Shown: positions 6,490 to 13,911 of the stretch, one piece after another
How positions within the stretch are numbered: position 1 is the first letter of the stretch
How the letters are laid out: each line of letters starts with the position of its first letter
Origin: Thermoproteota archaeon
Lineage (GTDB): Archaea; Korarchaeota; Korarchaeia; Korarchaeales; Korarchaeaceae
Direction of reading: 5' to 3'
Length of the DNA: 14,041 nt
Assembly: GCA_003661365.1 (NCBI GenBank)
Contig: QMVZ01000028.1
Location: 1-14,041, forward strand
Notes under the pieces: model-generated
Databases searched by the model: none
What the model saw: only the letters and a program-made list of their open reading frames with translations
What the model was told of the DNA's origin: nothing
Position numbers and translations under genes: made by a program

Positions 6490-7203
6490 TCACCACCTCA
6501 GCAAAAGGTCAATCCTCCTTATCAAACCTTCTACAAATGATTTAAGCATGAGATCCACTTTGGACTCAAGGAGGCTAAGTGTCTGATCTATTCGCGTCTT
6601 CTCAGGTTTTCCATAGACTAAACCGCTAGTCAGGTGCTCTGGAAGAGCTGTTGGCCAGATAATGCCAAGAAAAAGAAGCAAAAATGCGAGCACAATCAAA
6701 GGCAAGAAAAACCTCCATGGTATCAAGGATCCCACTTTCCTCATCCTTAAAGACCAATAAACTTCCTTAATTCGCCATTTTTCAGATAACGCTGAATTTT
6801 CCGAGACCAGAGAGAAGACTAAGTTTTTGTATAAATTCTCTTCTTCTCTCATGATTTTCCTCCAATCAGCTCTTAACAATATGTTCGAGAAAGTTAAAGA
6901 TAGGATAGACGTTATAATGAAAAACAAAGGCAAGAAATATAGCAAAAACCTTCCTCTAGGTAAGTGTCTCAAAAATCCAGATTCGGCAATTAAGGGGTGT
7001 TCTAACCACCTACTTAACGCGAATATAATCGATAAGGAGAAAAACGCCGCAATAAGAATGGAAAGGAGTTTAAGGACCCTAGGCTGGGTTTTCCCTTTCA
7101 TAATCCCCTCCTTGAGAGAAACCCTTTCAAGCTGCAACAGACCTTCCGCTTCCGGAATTTCCCTCTTTAAGAATTCTACCTCTTCATTACTTTCCTCTTG
7201 CAC
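6490..7203 (-). CDS. Three-helix membrane protein of the MoxR-DUF58 operon, 237 aa
   Basis: The order is a cytosolic acidic N-terminus of about 40 residues, membrane helix 1 (about 44-64), helix 2 (about 85-110), a charged cytosolic segment (about 111-160), helix 3 (about 162-184), and a roughly 50-residue C-terminal tail ending in an amphipathic helix (LLESKVDLMLKSFVEGLIRR). The start GTG at 7203 is chosen because GGGGTGAT lies 5 bases upstream and contains the TGA of the DUF58 gene. GTG 7212, overlapping that stop by 4 bases, is an alternative. I recognise no family. Bacterial MoxR-DUF58 operons commonly contain membrane partners at this position, often VWA- or DUF4129-bearing, but neither domain is visible here. 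It may anchor or gate the VWA/AAA complex; that is inference. Confidence 0.75.
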   Translation of the reverse strand: MQEESNEEVEFLKREIPEAEGLLQLERVSLKEGIMKGKTQPRVLKLLSILIAAFFSLSIIFALSRWLEHPLIAESGFLRHLPRGRFLLYFLPLFFIITSILSLTFSNILLRADWRKIMREEENLYKNLVFSLVSENSALSEKWRIKEVYWSLRMRKVGSLIPWRFFLPLIVLAFLLLFLGIIWPTALPEHLTSGLVYGKPEKTRIDQTLSLLESKVDLMLKSFVEGLIRRIDLLLRW

Positions 7204-7208
7204 AAAAA

Positions 7209-8558
7209 TCACCCCTTGGGTTTGGCCTTCGTTAGATGGTACTCCGTAAGGACGATCGGGAAGAAATCGGCGGGACCTACCTCGATCACTCTAACTCCTA
7301 GCTCTTGAAGCTTTCCAATGATTTCAGACCTTATTTTTCTATCCTCTTCCATGATATCCATTCCAACCACAAGCTGGAAAACATCTCCCTCTCCCAAGAT
7401 CTTTTGGGGCTCGAGGAACAGGGGTGTGTATGGGGAGATTACGGTGACATCATAGCCAGCAGAGATGGCTCTTTCAACTGCGTCATAAATCCTCTTTTCC
7501 TTAAAGTCCTCTAGATCTGTTATCAGGAAAAGGCTCAACGGGGGTCTTATCCTCTTCTCAATGAATTTGACCGACTTAAGGAAGTCTGGTGTGCCACGTG
7601 CCTGTATCAATGAGGTTAGCTCCAAAATAGAGTAGAACTGGTCGGTCCCAGGAGAAGGAGGCAAATATCTTTTCGTACCAATTAAGGAAGCAACTCCAGA
7701 TGCTGATGGTATGAGCAGACCAACCTCATCCCCCCTCTTTATCGCCTCCCTTGCCAGTATGACCACAGCCTGCTTAAGATAATCGATCTTCCTAGTCTTC
7801 CATCCTTCGGACATGCTCTTACCACAGTCCACGAGCAAGAGGTAGGAAGAGCTTGTTTGAGATTCAAACTCCTTAACGATGAGCTTACCAGTCCTAGCAG
7901 TTGCCTTCCAATCCACATACCGCAGATCATCACCTGGAACGTATTCCCTGCTTGAGGCGTATTCGGTGCTGATGCCAACCGATTTTGATGTGTGCTCGCC
8001 GATGGACTTGAAGTCCCTGGGCGAGCTGTACTCTATCACCGATTCCTCTACTTCCCTAACAGGAGGAAGCACAAGTATCCTATCCAGCTCCTTGAAAACC
8101 TTGATCGACCTGAACAGACCGAGAAAATCCTGAATTGAAACGATGGCAGGACCAATGTGCGCAACCCCTTCTTCCATCGTCCTCAAGAAATAGGAGAACG
8201 CCACCTTTTCCCTAGGATTAATCCTAAAGCTCATGAGGTTATTTCCATACACCAATCTCAGGCGGTTGGGGGAAAAAGAGTCTCTTACCGTTATCTTTAA
8301 CGAACTTCTTCCGGAGTTGCTTACCTCAACCTTAACCCCAACATAACCTCCTCTAACTACTCGCGTCTTCAAAAGCTTCCTTTCTAAGATCAAGGAGCGA
8401 AGGCTCCCAGTTGAAAGGTAAAAATCGAAAAAAGAGACTAGTGGAACGCACAAAACGGCAAATGCTAGAAGAGTCAAGATAGGAGAATTCAGGAAGGCTC
8501 CTAGAAACAGGAAGATGAAGCTTGAAGCGATTACAGCCAGAAGGCGGGGAGAAAACAA
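7209..8558 (-). CDS. DUF58 / VWA-domain protein, MoxR partner, 449 aa
   Basis: Two hydrophobic helices (about residues 7-24 and 27-47) anchor the protein. A beta-rich segment (about 65-165) follows, and then the DUF58 signature SREYVPGDDLRYVDWKA (203-219). The C-terminus is a von Willebrand A fold with a MIDAS-like motif, DCGKSMS (244-250), and later LFLITDLEDF. The first MIDAS serine of the usual DxSxS is Gly here, which may weaken metal binding. DUF58 proteins are the regular partners of MoxR ATPases. The start is TTG at 8558, directly after the MoxR stop TAG, with GGTGAG 4 bases upstream, so the two genes are contiguous and presumably made at matched levels. The usual length and intact motifs make this call secure; the exact role in envelope assembly is not known. 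Confidence 0.92.
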   Translation of the reverse strand: MFSPRLLAVIASSFIFLFLGAFLNSPILTLLAFAVLCVPLVSFFDFYLSTGSLRSLILERKLLKTRVVRGGYVGVKVEVSNSGRSSLKITVRDSFSPNRLRLVYGNNLMSFRINPREKVAFSYFLRTMEEGVAHIGPAIVSIQDFLGLFRSIKVFKELDRILVLPPVREVEESVIEYSSPRDFKSIGEHTSKSVGISTEYASSREYVPGDDLRYVDWKATARTGKLIVKEFESQTSSSYLLLVDCGKSMSEGWKTRKIDYLKQAVVILAREAIKRGDEVGLLIPSASGVASLIGTKRYLPPSPGTDQFYSILELTSLIQARGTPDFLKSVKFIEKRIRPPLSLFLITDLEDFKEKRIYDAVERAISAGYDVTVISPYTPLFLEPQKILGEGDVFQLVVGMDIMEEDRKIRSEIIGKLQELGVRVIEVGPADFFPIVLTEYHLTKAKPKG

Positions 8559-9536
8559 CTATCTCACCTTTACGGTCCTTAACACCGACCTTATCACATC
8601 CTCAATTGAAAGACCCTCCAACTCAGCTTCAGGACGCAGTCGTAGCCTGTGCCTCAGCGTAGGGATCACCAACGCCTTTACATCATCTGGTATTACATAG
8701 TTTCGCCCATAAATAAGGGCCCTGGCCTTTGCCGCCTTAGCAAGTGAGACAGCAGCCCTAGAACTGGCTCCGAGCACTATTATGTCAGAGTTCCTGGTCC
8801 CTCTGGTTAGATCCAATATATAGCCTGCAACCTTATCGTCCAGGTAGACTTTGTCAACTAGCTGCTGAACAGCCCTAATCTCATCTGGAGAGGCTACAGC
8901 CTCAATCTCATCCAACCTTTCAAAGCCCTTCCCGTAAATGATCTCAAGCTCCTCTTCCTCCGATGGATAATCAACCACCAGCTTGAATAGAAATCGATCA
9001 ATCTGGGCTTCTGGCAAAGGATAGACCCCGGTCATCTCTAACGGATTCATGGTTGCTATGACGAAGAATGGATCCGGAAGGAGATGGAGGGTGCCATCCA
9101 CTGTTACCTGCCTTTCCTGCATCGCCTCCAAAAATGCAGCTTGGCTCTTTGGAGGTGCTCTATTTATCTCGTCGGCAAGCACTACGTTTGCGAAGATAGG
9201 TCCTTTCCTGAACTTGAAACTTCCTGTCTGACTTACGTAAACGTAGGACCCTATGATGTCAGACGGAAGCATGTCTGGAGTGCACTGTATCCTCTTGAAG
9301 GTGCACCCAGAAACCTTGGCTAAAGACCTTGCGATTAACGTCTTTCCCAAGCCAGGAGGACCCTCAAGCAGTACGTGACCCCTTGCTAGGAATGCCACAA
9401 TGATGTTCTCCAATAAAGACCTCTTTCCAGCTATGGCCTTCTCAAGCTCATCGAGCATTCTCTGGACCAAAGCTCTGCTCATGCGGACGCCATCGCTATC
9501 AGTCTTTTGAGGCTCCAAGCAATCACTCTCCGCCAA
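8559..9536 (-). CDS. MoxR-family AAA+ ATPase, 325 aa
   Basis: All MoxR motifs are present: Walker A GPPGLGKT (59-66), Walker B VVLADEI (118-124) followed by NRAPPKSQAAFLEAMQE, sensor 1 FFVIATMNP (157-165), the arginine-finger region EAQIDRF (176-182) and sensor 2 GASSRAA (256-262). The length is normal for the family. MoxR proteins are ATP-driven chaperone-like machines that act on VWA-domain partners, here the adjacent DUF58 protein. The protein is cytosolic with no membrane segment. The start is TTG at 9536 with a TATA-like box about 21 bases upstream. ATG at 9483 would remove 18 residues before the conserved core and is possible. It is the first gene of a four-gene operon (MoxR, DUF58, three-helix protein, small membrane protein), although a transcript from the DUF4350 gene upstream could also read through. 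Confidence 0.95.
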   Translation of the reverse strand: MAESDCLEPQKTDSDGVRMSRALVQRMLDELEKAIAGKRSLLENIIVAFLARGHVLLEGPPGLGKTLIARSLAKVSGCTFKRIQCTPDMLPSDIIGSYVYVSQTGSFKFRKGPIFANVVLADEINRAPPKSQAAFLEAMQERQVTVDGTLHLLPDPFFVIATMNPLEMTGVYPLPEAQIDRFLFKLVVDYPSEEEELEIIYGKGFERLDEIEAVASPDEIRAVQQLVDKVYLDDKVAGYILDLTRGTRNSDIIVLGASSRAAVSLAKAAKARALIYGRNYVIPDDVKALVIPTLRHRLRLRPEAELEGLSIEDVIRSVLRTVKVR

Positions 9537-9553
9537 GAATTGAGCTTAGAAGC

Positions 9554-9560
9554 AATTAAA
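9554..9560 (-). promoter_or_regulatory. Possible TATA box of the MoxR operon
   Basis: On the minus strand TTTAATT, preceded by AAGG, is centred about 21 bases upstream of the TTG at 9536, slightly closer than ideal. It is the only TATA-like element in the 77-base gap after the DUF4350 gene, and it suggests that the MoxR block has its own promoter. Confidence 0.35.
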
Positions 9561-9613
9561 CCTTATGCGAAATTCTCATCTCTCTCAAGATCAATACTTG
9601 GCTCCTTAAGTTC

Positions 9614-10939
9614 TCACCACTCCACATTGAGTTCACGGCCGAGCACCATTAAAGTGTCAAATATCCTCGTGAACGTCCTGAAGTCAGATATCCTGCCACC
9701 TTTCATGAGGTCTATGTACCTAATCATTAACGTTCTCAAGGAGCCTGCATCCAAGGAAGGATGCCTTGCCAAAATAAGGTCAATTAACCCTGGATCCTCA
9801 GGAGAAATGCTCTCTAAACCCAGATCTTCCTTTAACTTATCGAAAATCCTCTCGTAAAGGGGTAGTAGGTATTCACCGTAGCCCACCTCTGCCTCCCGTC
9901 TCACAACCTCTGGAACCTTTTCCTCCTCTAATTCCTCTTCTGCTCCACCCAACAGGCCCAGAATAGATCTAAGGAATGGATAGCCAGAAGCAGAGGATAT
10001 CCCGTAAAGTAGCCCTAGGAAAATGAGTCCAACAGCTGCGAACGACAGGAAGAGCTTGGAGAAGATGGGAATTTCACCCCATCTATCTGCAAACGCAAGG
10101 GCATAATAAAAAAGGGGCTTAACCCTCCAAACCCTCTCCTCCATGATGTAAAAGGTTGGAGAGGAGCTGTTGCCAGAGACGTACTCGAGTAAGTATTTCA
10201 CCACTTCCCGGTTGTCAAACCTCGTGATCATGTCATTTATGAATAGATCTGGGTCGCTTACGACGGCCACCCTACCTCTCTCCAACTTGATGAGGGCTAT
10301 TAGAGGAAAGGAAGACCTGGGCTCATTCTCATCCCAACTTAAATCGTAATCAACATCAAGCCAACTGACTCCGCTGCTCTTAACCAAAACCAAAAGCTCG
10401 CAATCCAACTCCTCCTCTCCATGCTTTACGAGGTATTTGCCTTCAACAAACCTTCCAGTCAGAACTAATGTGCTAGGATAATTGAGGAGCATCGAGTAAG
10501 TCCGACCATCAACTGTCAGATTTACTCTTGGAAAACTGGGCTGCTTTGAATAAGATGAGGGCTCAAGGAGCAACTTCTTTGAGAATTTAACGCCGAAGCA
10601 TTCGCTAATGGAATCTCCCATGCGAAAATCGTCTGCTATGATTAGGCCGCCACCTCTCCTGACGAACTCAATGACCTCCTCGCGCTCAGACTCCGCAAAT
10701 TCGCTGATTGGACTCAAAATCACCAGAACTGCTCCTTCCAAATCTCCAGTATTGTTAAAACAATCTAAAGACCTAACGAGTTCAACATGCCCTCCCATTT
10801 CCGAGATCATTAGGGTCAGGTTTGAGCAACCATCCCACCTTTTGTTGAAGATCGAGAAGGAGGGATTTGGAGAGTAAAAGAGGACAATCATAAGGCCGTA
10901 GATTAGCATCAGAAATATGAGTCCCCTTTTTGCCATCAT
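9614..10939 (-). CDS. DUF4350-like membrane protein, 441 aa
   Basis: An N-terminal membrane helix (about residues 5-22) leads into an extracellular alpha/beta domain (about 30-255). It contains VLVILSPISEFAESEREEVI and FVRRGGGLIIADDF, a pattern I associate with DUF4350 and related GATase-like folds, followed by a strand-rich part ending VAVVSDPDLFIND. A second membrane helix (about 294-315) precedes a cytosolic helical domain with an acidic linker (EEELEEEKVPEVV) and a conserved-looking core from GYGEYLLPLY to the end. DUF4350 proteins recur beside MoxR, DUF58 and DUF4129 genes in bacteria. The ATG at 10939 overlaps the stop of the transglutaminase-like gene, and GAGGAGG is 5 bases upstream, so the two are translationally coupled. 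A second ATG follows immediately. Role unknown; it may bind a surface ligand and signal to MoxR. Confidence 0.75.
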   Translation of the reverse strand: MMAKRGLIFLMLIYGLMIVLFYSPNPSFSIFNKRWDGCSNLTLMISEMGGHVELVRSLDCFNNTGDLEGAVLVILSPISEFAESEREEVIEFVRRGGGLIIADDFRMGDSISECFGVKFSKKLLLEPSSYSKQPSFPRVNLTVDGRTYSMLLNYPSTLVLTGRFVEGKYLVKHGEEELDCELLVLVKSSGVSWLDVDYDLSWDENEPRSSFPLIALIKLERGRVAVVSDPDLFINDMITRFDNREVVKYLLEYVSGNSSSPTFYIMEERVWRVKPLFYYALAFADRWGEIPIFSKLFLSFAAVGLIFLGLLYGISSASGYPFLRSILGLLGGAEEELEEEKVPEVVRREAEVGYGEYLLPLYERIFDKLKEDLGLESISPEDPGLIDLILARHPSLDAGSLRTLMIRYIDLMKGGRISDFRTFTRIFDTLMVLGRELNVEW

Positions 10940-12708
10940 ATGGCCTCCTCAGAAATCTCCCTAGCCTCCAAGGATGAGCAGACCAATTCAAGCAGAGCTG
11001 AGAACAACTCTATACCCTTGAGGAAGTCCTCTCGCGACAGGTTCAGCTGACTATACTTTGCCCTCTCTAAAAGATTTGAAAAGCTCACTAGCCTAGTTCT
11101 TTCACCTTCCTCTAAGTTGTTGTTTCCGATGAACCTTAAAATGAACTCCCTGTAGGTCTCCCACTCTTGCTTTGGAAAATCCAACAAGCTGGCGGTAAGC
11201 TCTTGGAACTTATCCCCTAAGAAGATGATCCCCTCCCTGTACTGAGCGGAGTCATAGAAGTCTAGCACCCTGAGATAGATTTCCTCTAGCTCTTCTAGAA
11301 TTCTAAGGGATTCCTCCTGCTCTGAGGACCTCTCTACAACCTCTTTCTCCAACGTTTTGCCCTTCTTCCCGCTTAAGTAGGCGACGGGTATTGCTATAGA
11401 TGCAGCTACGCCTATTAGCATGAGCAGAAACAGCTCATTCGTAAATAAAGCCTTTATCGTGCTAGTTTGGCTCTCATTTGTAAACTGGGGAAGGGTCTCA
11501 TTCCCTTCAGTCACGGTGCCATGTTCACCCGCTGTCTCATTAGTGGTAATGGCAGCAGTCTGGTTTGACTCAGGCTGCTCTTTCTCCCTTCCCACAAATG
11601 GTATGGTTAAGTTGCTCAGCACCTCTGAAGTCAATGCATCCTCCGTTCTGACCTGGTCAGGAATTGGATCAACTGGGACCCATCCCACACCGGGGAAATA
11701 GACCTCTGCCCACGAGTAGATATCGCTCGTCCTTACCCAGTAGCCTCCAATTGAGACGTCTTTCGGCTTAAAACCGACCACAAACCTGCTAGGTATCCCC
11801 ACACCTCTGGAAACTAAGATAAAGGCCGTGGCAAAAAGGGAACTATCCCCTTCTTTGTTCTCCAAGAACCAGGCGATAGGATCCCCAGTTACGTTCTGAG
11901 CTGATAAGTTAGGATTGAACTTGAATTGGGAGAAATAATCGAGAATTAGATCCAATTGCCCCATTATTGTAAGGTTATCGTCCCTCAAGCTGTCTATCAG
12001 GTTATCGAGCTCCCAAGAAATGTCTGCTGGCAAGACAGTGTACCTACTAAGTATCTCCTCTGGGATGTCCTCCCTTCTAGCTTCAGCTAACTTGGTCAAG
12101 TTATAGCTGGGCGGGGAATAAGCCACTTGATAGGTCAGACCAGCTGTAGAGATGTTGCCTGAAACAACTAAGGAGCCAAAACTAGTGAGATAACCTACAA
12201 CATCTCCCTCCACCTCCAACTTAATCCCTGAAATGGTCTCGTTTGAGGTAGGGAGAGGAATCACTCCGACGAAATAACCCGAAGCAGTTCTGTTGATGTG
12301 AACGAGGAAGGTATGGTTGTAGCCTTCCGCCAGACTCAGGTTTAAAGTCACGCTTACAAAGCTGAGATCAGACTGCCCCCAACCCTCTCCGTCGAAGACG
12401 TCGAAGCTCTCCAACCTCCACAAAATCTGTCTGTCAAGACCTGAGATCATGAAAAGAGGGAGATCTTTCAAGATTGAGGGAGAAGGAAGTAGCCTGATAT
12501 AGCCCCAGTTGTTCGAGATGTTCCCAGTCACCCAAGATACGATTAACTTCCTCCATGGAGGCAAATTCAGCTCGTGAGCTGTCTCATACCTGACGTGTTG
12601 AGGCGGTCCAGCGTATACCTCCTGAAGTGGCAATGAAATAAAGGCTATCACTGAGAAAACGGCAAAGAAAGCCCTTCCAAGCCCTTTTTTTGAGATCCTG
12701 AGGTTCAT
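10936..12708 (-). CDS. TgpA-like transglutaminase-fold/DUF4129 membrane protein, apparently catalytically dead, 590 aa
   Basis: The order is a signal peptide (about residues 11-33), a beta-rich ectodomain with the TgpA-like WRLESFDVFDGEGW (97-110), a transglutaminase core (about 250-350), a Thr/Asn-rich linker with five NxS/T sites (366-411), a membrane helix (about 424-446) and a cytosolic DUF4129 domain (about 465-575, including FSNLLERAKYS). The core keeps RGVGIPSRFVVGF and WAEVYFPGVGWVPVDP. However, the catalytic Cys (GxCxxFA) is Ser289 in EGDSSLFA, and the His of HAW is Tyr331 in YSWAEVY. Only Asp347 of the triad remains. Bacterial TgpA proteins have several N-terminal membrane helices; this one has only a signal peptide. 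It starts with ATG after GGCGGGGAAA and is coupled to DUF4350. The likely role is ligand binding or scaffolding rather than cross-linking or proteolysis. Confidence 0.88.
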   Translation of the reverse strand: MNLRISKKGLGRAFFAVFSVIAFISLPLQEVYAGPPQHVRYETAHELNLPPWRKLIVSWVTGNISNNWGYIRLLPSPSILKDLPLFMISGLDRQILWRLESFDVFDGEGWGQSDLSFVSVTLNLSLAEGYNHTFLVHINRTASGYFVGVIPLPTSNETISGIKLEVEGDVVGYLTSFGSLVVSGNISTAGLTYQVAYSPPSYNLTKLAEARREDIPEEILSRYTVLPADISWELDNLIDSLRDDNLTIMGQLDLILDYFSQFKFNPNLSAQNVTGDPIAWFLENKEGDSSLFATAFILVSRGVGIPSRFVVGFKPKDVSIGGYWVRTSDIYSWAEVYFPGVGWVPVDPIPDQVRTEDALTSEVLSNLTIPFVGREKEQPESNQTAAITTNETAGEHGTVTEGNETLPQFTNESQTSTIKALFTNELFLLMLIGVAASIAIPVAYLSGKKGKTLEKEVVERSSEQEESLRILEELEEIYLRVLDFYDSAQYREGIIFLGDKFQELTASLLDFPKQEWETYREFILRFIGNNNLEEGERTRLVSFSNLLERAKYSQLNLSREDFLKGIELFSALLELVCSSLEAREISEEAI

Positions 12709-12742
12709 TTTCCCCGCCTAGACAAGGAAACTAACTCACCGT

Positions 12743-12751
12743 AAATAAAAA
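12743..12751 (-). promoter_or_regulatory. Possible TATA box of the transglutaminase-DUF4350 operon
   Basis: On the minus strand TTTTTATTT is centred about 39 bases before the ATG at 12708. This would put transcription start near 12721 and leave a short leader that holds the GGCGGGGA site. It lies in the 107-base gap that separates this block from the cysteine-rich membrane protein gene. Confidence 0.4.
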
Positions 12752-12785
12752 CCATTACTAATAAGATTGCGATGCATGTTATCTA

Positions 12786-12809
12786 GGCTGGCTTCCAAAG
12801 GCCCTAGCC
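12786..12809 (-). terminator. Possible imperfect hairpin after the cysteine-rich membrane protein gene
   Basis: GGCTGGC (12786-12792) pairs with GCCCTAGCC (12801-12809) except for two bulged bases, around an 8-base loop. It starts a few bases downstream of the minus-strand stop at 12816. No T-run follows immediately, so termination here is uncertain. Confidence 0.25.
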
Positions 12810-12815
12810 GAAGGT

Positions 12816-13598
12816 CTACCTTATAACCCTGAAGACAGCTTCCGTAACTCTTCCGTCAGGAGAGACATCCACGTAATCTATTATGACAGGCTTCCCAAGG
12901 GACTTTGAGACAATGCAAGCAATCGCACTGCAGAAAGGGCATCCAATCTGCTCGCAGAGACCAGGAAATCTAAGCTCAATTTCCTTGCAGAAACCCTTTC
13001 CTACCACATCTTCCATCCTAACTATGACTTGGTCTCTCTCCACGATGAACTCGAACCCCCTTGAGATTTCAAGCTCCATAAAGGCCCCAGATAGGATCGA
13101 AAGGGCATAATGAAGCTCAGCTTCGTCAAAGTTTGCTCCCGTGAGGTCCTCAATAGTTTTCAGGAGTTCAGATCCCGGCGGACTCAATACAATTCCCTCA
13201 GGACTCCTAGAGAAAAGCTTCTTCCCTATAGAACCGCTTTCCGGGGGTTGCAAGAGGGCTTCTTCCTTTGAGACGAAAACAAAGATTTCTCCATCCTCCG
13301 ATGGAATGTAAAAACCCTTTCCAGGGAATCCACCCGGACCAAGCAATCTTCTAAGCAGGGATAGATTAGAATTAACCATTGAGGTGAGGATCTCACCCCT
13401 AAAGAACCATCTTGGAGCTATGAGATATAAAAGGGAAGCAAAGAAAAAGAAACCCAGTCCAATAAGCCCAAGAAGTAGCGAATTGAAGCGAAATGACAGA
13501 AACAGGAAGAAAGAGCCGGCAATGGCTAGGAAGATCATTGCTAGGAGTGGAGAACTCCTTTTCAACCTAAGCTCTCCTTTTTTCTCAGGTTTATCCAT
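12816..13598 (-). CDS. Two-helix membrane protein with cysteine-rich cytosolic domain, 260 aa
   Basis: A Lys/Arg-rich start is followed by two adjacent membrane helices (about residues 17-35 and 41-61) and then, by the positive-inside rule, a roughly 195-residue cytosolic domain. Near its end five Cys cluster as C-x10-C-x4-C-x2-C-x4-C (residues 204-228), with LCEQIGCPFCSAIAC at the core, followed by a strand pair (KPVIIDYVDVSPDG, VFRVIR). This could bind a metal or Fe-S centre or be a redox switch; no named family is recognised. The ATG at 13598 is preferred because GGTGA lies 5 bases upstream and contains the previous gene's stop. GTG 13607, a 4-base overlap, is the alternative. It is in an operon with the small membrane protein at 13861 and lies upstream of the transglutaminase block, so it is probably a partner of the MoxR system. 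Confidence 0.75.
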   Translation of the reverse strand: MDKPEKKGELRLKRSSPLLAMIFLAIAGSFFLFLSFRFNSLLLGLIGLGFFFFASLLYLIAPRWFFRGEILTSMVNSNLSLLRRLLGPGGFPGKGFYIPSEDGEIFVFVSKEEALLQPPESGSIGKKLFSRSPEGIVLSPPGSELLKTIEDLTGANFDEAELHYALSILSGAFMELEISRGFEFIVERDQVIVRMEDVVGKGFCKEIELRFPGLCEQIGCPFCSAIACIVSKSLGKPVIIDYVDVSPDGRVTEAVFRVIR

Positions 13599-13603
13599 AT
13601 CAA

Positions 13604-13861
13604 TCACCCAAACACTCTTAACAGACCATAGAAGATGAGGAGAGATATTGCAAACACTCCAAACAAGGTGGCCAAGAGACCGAACCTCCTTTTATCAACA
13701 GGTATCCTAGGCACCGTGGATATGAACTCGTAACCTATCAACACGAAGATGGTCAGGATGCTGACCCAGAGCACCAGATCTCCAAAGAGCCCTAGCATAG
13801 CTCGGGATAACCGCAACATGATGTAATCAAGAGACAACCTATCCACAGAGGAGAACAGCAT
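13604..13861 (-). CDS. Small two-helix membrane protein, first gene of the cluster, 85 aa
   Basis: A short amphipathic start (MLFSSVDRLSLDYIMLRLSR) precedes membrane helix 1 (about residues 27-46, DLVLWVSILTIFVLIGYEF), a loop with basic PRIPVDKRRFG, and helix 2 (about 61-81, LLATLFGVFAISLLIFYGLL). It resembles the small hydrophobic subunits at the other end of the cluster (6278-6487) only in general form. The ATG has no ribosome binding site, which fits a leaderless first gene. Its TGA stop sits inside the ribosome binding site of the next gene, so translation is coupled. No family is recognised. Confidence 0.6.
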   Translation of the reverse strand: MLFSSVDRLSLDYIMLRLSRAMLGLFGDLVLWVSILTIFVLIGYEFISTVPRIPVDKRRFGLLATLFGVFAISLLIFYGLLRVFG

Positions 13862-13911
13862 CCATTAAAAAATATCCATAATTAGACCTTCTCAATAGTT
13901 CATTCCAACTG
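13862..13911. promoter_or_regulatory. Divergent promoter region between the minus cluster and the second DUF1616-like gene
   Basis: This 50-base AT-rich spacer separates two divergent starts (13861 minus, 13912 plus). A CATAATTA element (13878-13885) lies about 20-30 bases from both and could serve either strand as a TATA box, with a second AT run at 13866-13876. The sharing suggests possible co-regulation. The exact boxes are uncertain. Confidence 0.35.

Noticed and set aside
6827..7249. Plus-strand 140-residue ORF
   Set aside because: It is antisense to the three-helix membrane protein and the end of DUF58, both well supported by operon structure.
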